Shown: piece after piece, positions 52,795 through 61,872 of the stretch
How the letters are laid out: each line of letters begins with the position of its first letter
Numbering within the stretch: position 1 is the first letter of the stretch
Position numbers and translations under genes: made by a program
Origin: Desulfobulbaceae bacterium
Lineage (GTDB): Bacteria > Desulfobacterota > Desulfobulbia > Desulfobulbales > Desulfocapsaceae
Length of the DNA stretch: 64,000 nt
Direction: 5' to 3'
Assembly (NCBI GenBank): GCA_009773475.1
Contig: WSXV01000001.1
Coordinates: 248,001 to 312,000 of the forward strand
Notes under the pieces: model-generated
Told to the model about the DNA's origin: nothing
Seen by the model: the letters and a program-made list of their open reading frames with translations, nothing else
The model's database searches: none

Positions 52795-53012
52795 AATTTC
52801 CCCCTAATAATTGATCCGAAAGCCACTTGTCACTCAACTTCTTCCATGACCAAGCTCTGAAGTTTCATTTGTTGTTATGGCTGGTTAATGTGCGCCAGCC
52901 AAGCTGTTTTGTTTGGATATTAACACTCTTGAATTCTTTTCTTTTTTCTCCCAAAGGGAGCGTATGACTGCCTGTCGGCCAAGTCCTTAAGTACTGAACT
53001 TGGGGAAAGATG
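52795..53012. other. short gap, nothing recognised
   Basis: 218 bases between the PAS kinase stop and the response-regulator start. I see no hairpin with T-run and no promoter pair that stands out. It may simply be an operon spacer or hold a promoter for the regulator. Confidence 0.3.
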
Positions 53013-54563
53013 TTATTCACGAACACTGGCGGCCTCAACCAGCGAGACCGGAAATTTGACATGAAATGCCGTTCCCTTTTCGCCCACCACTGGGCTTTCC
53101 ACCTCGATCTGGCCGCCATGATCCTGAATAATTCCGTAGGAAACCGAAAGGCCAAGGCCGGTGCCCTTGCCGACGGGCTTGGTGGTAAAGAAAGGATCAA
53201 AGATCCTTTTGCGGATCTTTTCAGGGATACCGTGCCCGGTATCCTGAACGGTGGCGATGACTTGCTGGGTGTCGGGCTGGTAACGGGTGGTGATGTTCAA
53301 CTCCCCGGAGCCCTGCTTTTCCATGGCGTGATGGGCATTGTTGACCAGATTGATAAAGACCTGACGCAGTCGTTCGGTGTCGCCGATCACAGGGGGTAAA
53401 TCGTCGGCCAGATTTTCATGGACATTGATATGATCCATGTTGAGGGAATGCTGGGTGACGGCAATGACATCCGTCAGCACTTCATTGATGGAAAGATCTT
53501 TGCGGGCACTTTCCGATTGCCGGGAAAATTTGAGCAGGTCTGCCACGATTTTTCGGCAGGCCTTGGCCTGGCGCTCAATAATGGAGAGGTTCTGGCCCTC
53601 TTCGCTCTCCTGGGTAAAATCATCCCGCATCAGTTGCGCATAGCCAAGGATGATCCCCAGAGGGGTGTTGATCTCGTGCGCCACACCGGCTGCCATCTGT
53701 CCCACGGAGGCCATCTTTTCACTGGCGACCAGTTGCTCCATCATGGTCTTGACCCGGGTGAGATCTTTGGCGATCCCTTCACAGCCGACAAATTGGTTAT
53801 TCTCATCATAGACAGCAGTGGCGGACAAGAGGACCGGGAAACTGGTGCCATCCGCCTTGGTGAATTCAATTTCCAGATCTTCAATAAAGCCTTGAGACTT
53901 TAAGGTGGTATGATAGGCCTCCAGTTCGTTCTCATTGTTAAAGACGTCCTCGAGATTTAAGGCGGGGCTTTCATCATCGGGATAGCCGAGCATTTTGAAT
54001 CCGGCACTGTTCATCGTCAAAAGATGGTTTCCGGAATTACTGAAGAAAACCATGTCTTTGGAGTTGTTGAAAAAATTACGGAATTTCTTTTCCGAGGCGG
54101 AAAGCTCTATTGTTCGATCAGCAACCTTCTCTTCGAGATGGAGGTTCATCTCCTGGAGTTGGGCGGCGGCGATTCCCAGTTGCTCATTGGCGTTTTTCAG
54201 GCTTTTGGCCTTTTTGTTAATGGCCAGATAGCCTTCAATACCCTTATGGTAATAGATGGTAACGGCGGCCAGGGAGATCATCAAGAGGGTATTAATACCG
54301 CCTGATATGGGTGAGAGAATCTGCCATGTTTCCGGCTTGCCGGAAAACAGGAGGATATGTTTGACCAGGTGTCCTATGGCGCGGGAGATGGCAAAGGAGG
54401 CCAGGGTCATGCAAAAGTAGAGCAGAAATCCCCAGAGGAAATTTTCCGGCTGTTTCCGTAACAGCAGCCAGGCGTAGCGCAGGGCAAGAAAAGAAAAAAC
54501 AATGATCAGCAGTGAGCCCGCCATATCGATGACAATGGAGAGGGACAGGGGGAGAGCGTTCAT
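53013..54563 (-). CDS. membrane-anchored PAS histidine kinase
   Basis: 516 residues. Three membrane helices (about 8-35, 42-70 and 88-106) lead to a coiled coil (about 115-157), a PAS domain (158-275, [20 protein letters not shown]), a HisKA box [13 protein letters not shown] with His297, and an HATPase with DTGHGI and [13 protein letters not shown]. All catalytic boxes are present. The start codon overlaps the stop of the small membrane-protein gene (ATGA). The signal is unknown. The receiver-only protein downstream, or the NtrC regulator upstream, could be its partner. Confidence 0.92.
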   Translation of the reverse strand: MNALPLSLSIVIDMAGSLLIIVFSFLALRYAWLLLRKQPENFLWGFLLYFCMTLASFAISRAIGHLVKHILLFSGKPETWQILSPISGGINTLLMISLAAVTIYYHKGIEGYLAINKKAKSLKNANEQLGIAAAQLQEMNLHLEEKVADRTIELSASEKKFRNFFNNSKDMVFFSNSGNHLLTMNSAGFKMLGYPDDESPALNLEDVFNNENELEAYHTTLKSQGFIEDLEIEFTKADGTSFPVLLSATAVYDENNQFVGCEGIAKDLTRVKTMMEQLVASEKMASVGQMAAGVAHEINTPLGIILGYAQLMRDDFTQESEEGQNLSIIERQAKACRKIVADLLKFSRQSESARKDLSINEVLTDVIAVTQHSLNMDHINVHENLADDLPPVIGDTERLRQVFINLVNNAHHAMEKQGSGELNITTRYQPDTQQVIATVQDTGHGIPEKIRKRIFDPFFTTKPVGKGTGLGLSVSYGIIQDHGGQIEVESPVVGEKGTAFHVKFPVSLVEAASVRE

Positions 54564-55039
54564 TTCTCTTCCTCCTTATCGACACTGTGGTAGAGGGAGC
54601 GCAGGCTTAAAAAGAGAAAGAAGATCGCCGGAAGGCTGAACAGATGGTCGAGGGTGGCGAGAAAATAGATTATTTTGATGCTGGAAAAAGGGCCCACAAT
54701 CTGGGATGAAAAATACCCCGATGGCCGAACGATGTCGGTGTTGGCAATATAAAACCCGAGCCAGTGACCGGTAAAGGCGACAAAATTCCACAGGACCATA
54801 AAGACACAGAAGACCTGGAGATAGCGCCAGCCCCTGCCGGGAAAGGCGCTGCGGCCAATATCCCAGAAGAGATAGGCGATGGCGGCTGCATAAAAGAGAT
54901 GGGCCAGTTGATGGACAAAGAGGCCCTCGCCGCCGCCGTGTGACTGAATGGCCCAGGCCGAAGTCGGTGTAAGCAGGAAGATCACCGGCAGGAGCAGGGC
55001 AAGGAGGAATCGTTTTCGCAATGGATTCATGGGGACCAT
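54560..55039 (-). CDS. small multi-helix membrane protein coupled to a histidine kinase
   Basis: 159 residues from ATG 55039 (alternatives at 55030 and 55120; no clear ribosome binding site). A signal-peptide-like segment (KRFLLALLLPVIFLLTPTSAWA in part) is followed by a QSHGGGEGLFVHQLAHLFYA segment and three or four further helices. Conserved-looking histidines in VHQLAHLF and GHWLGF might bind a cofactor such as heme or a metal, which is a guess. The four-base overlap with the kinase gene suggests it is a sensing partner. I know no named family. Confidence 0.7.
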   Translation of the reverse strand: MVPMNPLRKRFLLALLLPVIFLLTPTSAWAIQSHGGGEGLFVHQLAHLFYAAAIAYLFWDIGRSAFPGRGWRYLQVFCVFMVLWNFVAFTGHWLGFYIANTDIVRPSGYFSSQIVGPFSSIKIIYFLATLDHLFSLPAIFFLFLSLRSLYHSVDKEEEK

Positions 55040-55393
55040 TGAAGATGTTTTTATCTCTTGTAGAGAACAGGAATAAAAAAACAAAAGAGCGTAACCAGAG
55101 TAAGGTCTTTTTCTATGCACAATAAACGCCAGAAAAAAAAGAAAAAACAGAAAAAGAGAATTTCCTTTGATATAGGCAGGTTACTTTTTATCCCCATGGG
55201 CAGAAAAGGAGGGGATGAAAATTTTATTCCCCAATCCCCAGGGGCTTCTTCAATCGAGGCGCAACAAAAAAGAGACAGCGAAACATTCCTGTGTCACTGG
55301 CAGTGGCAGGCTCGTTCCCTCTTCAGCTGATGCTGCTCCGTGGGGAATCTCAGGTCAGGGGTGAGTGAGTGTGGCCGGGAGAGATTTTGCCAA

Positions 55394-56815
55394 TCAAGGA
55401 GTTCTAAAGGTGTTGGCATCAATATCATACCGGCGCATCAGCCGTTGAAAAGCCTGGCGTTCCATGCCGCTGAATTTAGCGGCCGCCGAGACATTGCCCT
55501 TGGAATTGGCCAGACAGCGGTTCAGGTAGGAGCTGGCAAAAGGGGCAATAACCTTTTCCTTGGCCTCTCGATACGAAAGGCCGTAAACACAGTTCGGGAT
55601 CTGGGTCGAAGATTCTTCCTCGTTGCTGGTATCTTCAAAACTGGTCAGCTCATAGGAGGTGATTTTCTGGCTTTCAGAGAGGAGTACCGCCCGGTTGATA
55701 AGACTCTGCAACTGGCGGACATTGCCCTTCCATTGCCGGCGCATCAGGCATTGCAGGGCATCGGGGGTGAATTCCATCCCCGGCCGGTCATATTCCTTGG
55801 CGTAGATGGTGAGAAAATGCTGGGCCAGCAGAGGGATATCATCTTTGATTTCGGCCAGGGTGGGCAGGGTGACGGTCATCACGTTGAGCCGATAAAAAAG
55901 ATCTTCACGAAATTCCCCTTTGGCCATCTTTGTTTCAAGATCCTGATTGGTGGCGGCAAGAACGCGGGCATCAATTTTGATGGTCTTGGTTTGTCCGAGG
56001 GGCTGGATCTCTTTTTCCTGCAGGACGCGCAGCAGTTTGGTCTGGATGGAGAGGGGGATGTCGGCAATTTCATCGAGAAAAATGGTGGAGCCCTCTGCCT
56101 CCAGAAACAGCCCGGCCTTGTCTCGATCCGCACCGGTAAAAGCCCCTTTGCAGTAGCCAAAGAGCTCGCTTTCAAGGATATGCTCGGGAAGGGCCGGGCA
56201 GTTGATGGTGATCATCTTTTTCCCCGACCGTTTACTCATGGCATGGACAGTGCGGGCCGCCACCTCCTTGCCGGTCCCCGATTCCCCTCGAATAAGCACG
56301 GTGGCGTCACTTTGTCCGAGGCGGGTGAGGAGGTCGATGGCCCGTTGTAATGGCGGCGAATGACCAATGAAGTCAGTGCGTTCATTGCTGTTGGTCAACC
56401 GCTGCTGGAGCTGAATATTATCGCGCAGCAGGTATGTTCTCTCCAGGGCGCGGCTGACCACCCGGCTGATTTCTTCGTTTTCAAAGGGTTTTTCAAAAAA
56501 ATCATAGGCGCCTTCCTTCAGGGCTCTCACCGCTATCTCGATGGTGCCGTAGCCGGTCATGATGATGGTGCTGATGGTATGATCGATGGCCGTGATGGAT
56601 TGCAGAAGCTGCAGTCCATCCATGTCCGGCATGATGATGTCGGTGAGGACGACGTCTGGTTTCCAGCTCTTGACGATTTCCAGGGCGTTGAGGCTGGACG
56701 TCGTCAAGGCAATTTCGCAGGCGCATTTTTTAGCCAGAACCTTTTTGAGCAGATTCAGGAGATCCTGTTCATCATCGACAATCAGCAAACGTTTTACTTT
56801 CTGTTCCTTAGGCAT
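55394..56815 (-). CDS. NtrC-family sigma-54-dependent response regulator
   Basis: 473 residues. Receiver with acidic pair Asp14-Asp15, phosphoacceptor Asp59 (VVLTDIIMP) and Lys109. AAA+ domain with GESGTGKE (177-184), GAFTGA (224-229), and a FLDEIADIPLSIQTKLLRVL segment (in part). The C-terminal Fis-type helix-turn-helix (about 430-470) ends with GMERQAFQRLMRRYDI. It starts seven bases after the phosphatase-like gene and is probably cotranscribed with it and the PEP-synthase-like gene. It may be activated by the PAS kinase downstream or by another kinase. Confidence 0.94.
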   Translation of the reverse strand: MPKEQKVKRLLIVDDEQDLLNLLKKVLAKKCACEIALTTSSLNALEIVKSWKPDVVLTDIIMPDMDGLQLLQSITAIDHTISTIIMTGYGTIEIAVRALKEGAYDFFEKPFENEEISRVVSRALERTYLLRDNIQLQQRLTNSNERTDFIGHSPPLQRAIDLLTRLGQSDATVLIRGESGTGKEVAARTVHAMSKRSGKKMITINCPALPEHILESELFGYCKGAFTGADRDKAGLFLEAEGSTIFLDEIADIPLSIQTKLLRVLQEKEIQPLGQTKTIKIDARVLAATNQDLETKMAKGEFREDLFYRLNVMTVTLPTLAEIKDDIPLLAQHFLTIYAKEYDRPGMEFTPDALQCLMRRQWKGNVRQLQSLINRAVLLSESQKITSYELTSFEDTSNEEESSTQIPNCVYGLSYREAKEKVIAPFASSYLNRCLANSKGNVSAAAKFSGMERQAFQRLMRRYDIDANTFRTP

Positions 56816-56822
56816 GGCGGCT

Positions 56823-57857
56823 TTATGAGTTGTCCTTGATCATTGCTTGAAAGTATTGCTGCACAAATCGACCGGAAACGGTATCAAAATTTGAAAACCA
56901 GAGGCCGGTTTCGGGCGGGAATTCCCCTGTCAAGGCCAGAAAAACGGTGCGAGAGCTGTTGTGGATAGCCTCTTTCAGCTTATTTTGGGTCTCCACATTC
57001 AGGCCCGCTCTGCATCGCAAGGGGCGATGGGCATGGAGAAGGCAGGCCCCGTCCAGCAGCAGCGGACAGGAAAGGGGTTGATCTGCCTTCAGCCTCTGGG
57101 CCGCCTCCAGCCGGGAGGGATCTTCCGGGCGGGCCATCTTTTTTATCAGAGAGGCAGCTTCCCCTGCCCGCTCCATGGCCGCCGTCCGTTGTTCACTGCT
57201 GAGCCGCCGGTTCAGGTTGTGGCTGAGGGAGACGGCTTCGATGAGTTCTATCTCGAAATAGTCGTGACAGCAGGTATCCGTATCCAGTGCCTGGAGGTCA
57301 ATCCCCGCATTCGTTGCCTGGGTCTCAGCCTCATGGAGGATTGCGTCGTACTCCTGCAAAAAAGGGAGCAGGTTGACCGTCTCTTTATCCTCGATACTTG
57401 GCTCGCGGGCGTTTAACTGCCCCTGTTGCTTACCATAGCTTTTTAATAATTTCCACTGGCAGTAACTGCTCGGGGTCACCCGGACGGATTTGAGTTTTTT
57501 TTCGGTGAGCTTTAAGCCCAAGCCACGCCGCAACAGATAGGCAGAAACAAAGGTACCGGTCCGGCCCAGGCCATGACGGCAGTGAATCAGCACCTTCTTC
57601 TTCAGATACAGGGCCTCATCCAGCCATTGCAGAGCCTCATCCATCAGCTTCATGTCGGGGGCGCACTCGTCGGGAATAGGCAGGTAATAGACCTCAAAGC
57701 CGGATTGCTGCTCAATCTGGTAGAGGTCGCAGAACTCCCCGCAGAGATTAACAATGGCGTCAATGCCCTCTGCTTTAACGGCGTCCAGGTCTTCATAGGA
57801 CATGGGCGCGCATCCGGTGGCCATTTGGCTGGTAATCCAGTTTACGGTATAGGGCAT
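56823..57857 (-). CDS. Cys-type protein phosphatase fused to a YkgJ-like Cys-cluster domain
   Basis: 344 residues. Residues 1-150 have the dual-specificity phosphatase fold, with the active-site loop HCRHGLGRT (Cys93 and Arg99 in CX5R) and Asp63 in a PIPDE loop as candidate general acid. A linker follows (150-195). Residues about 195-340 resemble the YkgJ/CxxCxxCC zinc- or iron-chelating family, with TCCHDYFEIEL and SCPLLLDGACLLHAHRPLRCR (in part, Cys residues and the RPxxCR motif). A phosphatase next to a phosphohistidine-type enzyme and an NtrC regulator suggests a reversible modification step. The start has no clear ribosome binding site. Confidence 0.8.
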   Translation of the reverse strand: MPYTVNWITSQMATGCAPMSYEDLDAVKAEGIDAIVNLCGEFCDLYQIEQQSGFEVYYLPIPDECAPDMKLMDEALQWLDEALYLKKKVLIHCRHGLGRTGTFVSAYLLRRGLGLKLTEKKLKSVRVTPSSYCQWKLLKSYGKQQGQLNAREPSIEDKETVNLLPFLQEYDAILHEAETQATNAGIDLQALDTDTCCHDYFEIELIEAVSLSHNLNRRLSSEQRTAAMERAGEAASLIKKMARPEDPSRLEAAQRLKADQPLSCPLLLDGACLLHAHRPLRCRAGLNVETQNKLKEAIHNSSRTVFLALTGEFPPETGLWFSNFDTVSGRFVQQYFQAMIKDNS

Positions 57858-58005
57858 GGCGTCACGTGGTCTTCTTTGATGGCGTTGCAGGGAGACGAGT
57901 TCATAAGGCCCGAAAAAGGCTCAATGTCAATGCCTGCGTAATGGAGTCTTTGGGACATTGGAGATTTTGTAGAGTGTCGTGGACTCGGGAATCATTGACA
58001 ATGGT

Positions 58006-60513
58006 TCATTGTCCTCTGGTTGCATTCAGGAACTCCTGGACATATTTCTGCACATCCTGTTTGTCATGGAGGGCCATGTCCATGAGTTTGGTGGCGCCCA
58101 GTAATCGACCGAGGATAAGCAGATGATCCTGCATCTCCAAGGCATTCAGGCCGGCAATCCGGGCGTCGAGAAGATCGCCCTTGGTGACGACCTGGAATCC
58201 GTCCTCCTGGAGCAGGGTGGAGATAAACTCGAGGCGCAGCAGGCGTCCGGCGTAATCAGCGCCGCCGCCTGCAAAACGAAACTGGCAGTAATTATTCGAG
58301 TTGTCCTCGCCACACAGGGCATCAACCAGGGTGAAATGGTAGCCGAACCGCATGATCAGATTGACATAATCGGCCCCGAGCACCGCGTAGCTGGCAAGAT
58401 CTGAGGAGTCGCTGCTGGAGATCCCGTCGGCCATGGTCATTTCGCCAAAGTGTTTCCAGTCGAAGTGCAAGCGGTCCGGCCATTGCACCGAAGGGTGAGT
58501 CATGCCGGCCCACAGGGCCTGAAAAGGAACGGAGCTGATCTGTTCCAGGCTGACAAATTCCTCGCGGGCGACGCTTGCTTCCAAACCGCCGCCGACATCG
58601 ACGACAAAGATATCAAAGGGAAGGTCGGAAAGCAATTTTTTCCGGTTTTTGTTCCTGTTTCCCAGGCGATCACCCAGCGAAAACATGGTCCTAACCGCCT
58701 GTTCGTGGGAAAAACGAATAATGTCATGGAGGGAGCGGCACGACTCAGGGGTGAACCCTTTGGCCTTGGGGTCGATCAGATGGAGCGGGGTGATGGAATT
58801 CAGCAGCTTGCGCATCTTCCGGTAAAAGGGAAGGTGTCTCTGGGATTCATGGTGCGGGATGGTGGCCAGGTGGGGCAGGAGATCGCCATGGTAGACCACC
58901 ATGCCTTCGGCGTCCATGGTGAGGATCCGGCCATGTTCGATGAGATTGATCTGGGTTCCCAGGCCGCAGAGCAGGGGGATGCCGAATTCACGGCAAACGG
59001 TGGAAAAATGACCGGCAATACTGCCAAGCCCGGCAAGTACACCCTGGACCTGTTGCAGAACCTGAACATAGGAGGGCAGGGTCTCATTGACCACCAGAAT
59101 AGAGCCCGCCGGCATCTGTTCCACCGGATGAGCGGCATCAACACAGTAGGCCGGGCCACAGGCCTGACCAAGGGCGGCCATGGTTCCTCCCCGGCATAGC
59201 GGCACGTCCTTGATGGCCTTGATCCTGGCTGAAGCCGCCTCATGCCCTGCATCCATGGAGAGTGACTGCCGATGCAAAGGGCGGCTCTGGAGATAAAAGA
59301 TCTCCCCGGTTTGGGTCATGGCCCATTCGATGTCCTGGGGAGATTCGAAATGGTTTTCAAGCTTCAGTGCGGCATCGGCCAGTTGTTTTATCTGGGAAGC
59401 GCTGAGCGCCCCTGCCAGATGGGATGCCGCCGGATTAGAGCTATCCAGGCGAAAATTTGAGCTGTCCTGCTTCTCAACGATCAGGACTTCCGGGATGATC
59501 TTGCCGCTGACCAGGGCTTCTCCCTGACCTCGCACCGCATGGATAAAGAGGTGTGTTGTGTCCTCCATCTTCTGGTCTGCGGGGTCGATGGTGTAGATGA
59601 CCCCGCTTGCCAGGGATTCTACCATTTCCAGGATGAGCACCGCCATGGGCGTCTCATCATCACTGAGGCCGCTGTGAATCCGGTATGCCAGGGCCTCCGG
59701 GGTATATTTACTGGCCAGGACCGCCAGGTAGGCCTTGAGGAGGCCGTCTTTTTCCACATCCAGAATGGTTGCGTACTGTCCGGCAAAGGAGCAATCCCCA
59801 TCCTCATTGACGGCGCTGCTGCGTACCGCAACCCGGAGTTTGTTCGCCCGGTCAGTGGCAGCCAGGCTTGCGTAGGCGCTGAGAATCGCGTCCTGAATAT
59901 CAGGGGGAATCTCCGCATGGTTGATCAGGCTCATCAGTTCCTCAGAGCTCTGTGCCAGGGTCTCAGGGAGGGTGAGGTCGATCTGGGTGAGGAGGGCATT
60001 GATTGGGGTTCGCAGGTCGTTGTATTCCAGGAGATAATAAAAACTGTTCACCGTAATGACAAAACCTGCCGGCACCGGGAGATGCAGGGCCTTGGCAAGC
60101 TCGGCCAGATTGGCGCTTTTGCCGCCACTGAGTTCTTGAGTGATAAGGGCGTCGGTGAGATTTAAAACAAAGGGAGGGCCGAAACGGAGGGCTGGGGGCG
60201 CCAGCAGAAATCTGCTGTAAAAGTCGAACTTACGATAATATTCCCGCAGGGTGACAAACGAGCCCGGAGCCATGCGCTCAAGGCTTTCCACCATGCCGCT
60301 GACACTGGTCGAGAGGGCGTCGTATCTTTCTGTAATGCGGCAGAAGTCTTCTTTTTTGCCTTGATAATAGAGGCCTTCCAGTTCGGCCATGAGCTCATGG
60401 CTGCGACTGTCAAAGACCAGAAGCTCGCGGAAGGCATCATAGGTTTCCCGCAGGATAACCCCTGGGGCAAAAAGGCGATAGGTCCAGTATTTAAGCAGAG
60501 TGTTGACGAACAT
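58006..60513 (-). CDS. PEP-synthase-like photransferase-type protein, second copy
   Basis: This is a phosphotransferase-type protein of 835 residues from ATG 60513, which has AAGG nine bases upstream. It matches the protein at 45937 along its length: helical N-terminus (about 1-110, HELMAELEGLYY), ATP-grasp domain with an intact SGGKSANLAEL, VAVRSSAVNEDGDCSFAGQY and QDIEWAM...FYLQSRP, and a swivelling domain with LGSIAGHFSTVCREFGIP, where His502 is the candidate phosphohistidine. The same C-terminal region follows (SLHDIIRFSHEQAV, RFGYHFTLVDAL, FAGGGADYAGR, KGDLLDAR) in place of the PEP/pyruvate barrel. The two copies are diverged, so the pairing is old. It is first in a minus-strand run with the phosphatase-like and NtrC genes. 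Confidence 0.85.
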   Translation of the reverse strand: MFVNTLLKYWTYRLFAPGVILRETYDAFRELLVFDSRSHELMAELEGLYYQGKKEDFCRITERYDALSTSVSGMVESLERMAPGSFVTLREYYRKFDFYSRFLLAPPALRFGPPFVLNLTDALITQELSGGKSANLAELAKALHLPVPAGFVITVNSFYYLLEYNDLRTPINALLTQIDLTLPETLAQSSEELMSLINHAEIPPDIQDAILSAYASLAATDRANKLRVAVRSSAVNEDGDCSFAGQYATILDVEKDGLLKAYLAVLASKYTPEALAYRIHSGLSDDETPMAVLILEMVESLASGVIYTIDPADQKMEDTTHLFIHAVRGQGEALVSGKIIPEVLIVEKQDSSNFRLDSSNPAASHLAGALSASQIKQLADAALKLENHFESPQDIEWAMTQTGEIFYLQSRPLHRQSLSMDAGHEAASARIKAIKDVPLCRGGTMAALGQACGPAYCVDAAHPVEQMPAGSILVVNETLPSYVQVLQQVQGVLAGLGSIAGHFSTVCREFGIPLLCGLGTQINLIEHGRILTMDAEGMVVYHGDLLPHLATIPHHESQRHLPFYRKMRKLLNSITPLHLIDPKAKGFTPESCRSLHDIIRFSHEQAVRTMFSLGDRLGNRNKNRKKLLSDLPFDIFVVDVGGGLEASVAREEFVSLEQISSVPFQALWAGMTHPSVQWPDRLHFDWKHFGEMTMADGISSSDSSDLASYAVLGADYVNLIMRFGYHFTLVDALCGEDNSNNYCQFRFAGGGADYAGRLLRLEFISTLLQEDGFQVVTKGDLLDARIAGLNALEMQDHLLILGRLLGATKLMDMALHDKQDVQKYVQEFLNATRGQ

Positions 60514-60786
60514 TGCCTGCATCCTTGTGATGAAGAGGGGGATATCGCGCGCCCAAGTCTCTGAGGAAGTATGGTGTACAACAGAAAGTGTTGATTATGG
60601 TTTAGTATTGTTTGATAGTCAATTTTTTTATCTTGGGGAAATCTGAGAATCGGCTTTTTTCATTCAAGAAAAGGGCTCTACTTGTTCCTTTATCGTTAAA
60701 TATCAAGGCGATTCCTGCTGTCATCGGTCTTTTGTGGAATCTTCATTTTGCAAGGACACCTTTCAGGGGGGCCTGCATGGGAGGCT
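60514..60786. other. promoter region of the second PEP-synthase-like gene, nothing recognised
   Basis: About 270 bases between mltG and the PEP-synthase-like gene. It is A/T-rich near 60590-60700, as expected for a promoter region. I see no terminator-like hairpin after mltG and no sigma-54-type match. Confidence 0.3.
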
Positions 60787-61872
60787 TTACTCCTGAGGGG
60801 GTGTTTTCTTCAGCTGGTACTCTTGCACAGCCTGATTATGTTCAGTGAGATTTTTGGAAAATTTGTGGGAGCCATTGTTTTTGGAAACAAAATAAAAAAA
60901 GTCCGTGGGGGAGGGGTGGAGAACAGCCGCTATGGCCTGTTGCCCCGGATTGCAGATGGGTCCGGCCGGTAGGGCTGGAATCAAGTAGGTGTTATAAGGA
61001 TGCTCTGTCTTGAGGTCCGACCGTCTCAGATTTCCAGAAAATTCCGACAAGCCGTAAATCACGGTCGGGTCTGACTGGAGGCGCATTCCGGTTTTGAGCC
61101 GGTTCAGGAAGACGGCGGCGATAAGGGGTCTTTCAGCGGCGTCCGCCGTCTCTTTCTCCACCACCGAGGCAAGGGTGATAACCTCGTGACGACTCATTTT
61201 TTGCTCGGAATTTTGTGGCAGCTCAGACCATTTTTTGAGAAAACGATTCACCTGCATGGCAATCAGGGGCTTGGCGTCTTTGATGTTCCGGGTCAGGAGA
61301 TAGGTATCGGGATAAAGGTAGCCTTCGAGACTGTTAACCGCACTGAGGCCAAGGGACTGGATAAATTGGGCATCATGGCTCAGCTCAATAAATTGCTCCC
61401 GATTGCACCAGGCCCCGGCGGCAAAGATATCAGCAATTTCGGTGATCCGCAGTCCTTCCGGGATGGTCACTGCGTAGGCGACTGGTTTTGCCGTTGCCAG
61501 TTGACGCAGAACGTCCCCAGGCTTTTGGCCGGGGGTCAGGCGGAATTCACCGGCCGGCAGGGTCCTGGCCAGGCCGAGAAGCTTTGCCAGCAGAAGAAAG
61601 CGGATGTCGTCATGAATGAGTCCGGCCTGAGACAGGACACTTCGTATGGCTCTGATTCCGGAGCCGGGAGGAATGACGACGATGGTGTATTCCGCATTCG
61701 CACCCTTTGCGGGGCCGGATTGCAGGGCATACAGAGACAGCCAGCCACCGAACAGGAGCGGGCCAAGGAGGAGCAAGAGGACTGTCCAGCGAACAGCCCT
61801 CTTGCGGGAGTTGGGGAGTGGAGACGGAAGCTCGGAGGATGGCTGTTCGTCTGGTGCAAGAATTTCTGTCAT
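60787..61872 (-). CDS. mltG: endolytic murein transglycosylase MltG
   Basis: 361 residues. A short cytoplasmic N-terminus, one membrane anchor (about 27-48), a LysM-like domain (about 60-130, [15 protein letters not shown]), then the YceG catalytic domain with [11 protein letters not shown] and [10 protein letters not shown], where Glu239 corresponds to the catalytic Glu218 of E. coli MltG. A C-terminal [18 protein letters not shown] segment (in part) is also conserved. It cuts nascent glycan strands in the periplasm and may set their length. Its start overlaps the lon stop by four bases. Confidence 0.93.
   Translation of the reverse strand: MTEILAPDEQPSSELPSPLPNSRKRAVRWTVLLLLLGPLLFGGWLSLYALQSGPAKGANAEYTIVVIPPGSGIRAIRSVLSQAGLIHDDIRFLLLAKLLGLARTLPAGEFRLTPGQKPGDVLRQLATAKPVAYAVTIPEGLRITEIADIFAAGAWCNREQFIELSHDAQFIQSLGLSAVNSLEGYLYPDTYLLTRNIKDAKPLIAMQVNRFLKKWSELPQNSEQKMSRHEVITLASVVEKETADAAERPLIAAVFLNRLKTGMRLQSDPTVIYGLSEFSGNLRRSDLKTEHPYNTYLIPALPAGPICNPGQQAIAAVLHPSPTDFFYFVSKNNGSHKFSKNLTEHNQAVQEYQLKKTPPQE

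Noticed and set aside
55115..55330. 71-codon lysine-rich open frame upstream of the membrane-protein gene
   Set aside because: The start is a run of A-rich low-complexity sequence and the rest has no conserved look. It is probably the A/T-rich promoter region.
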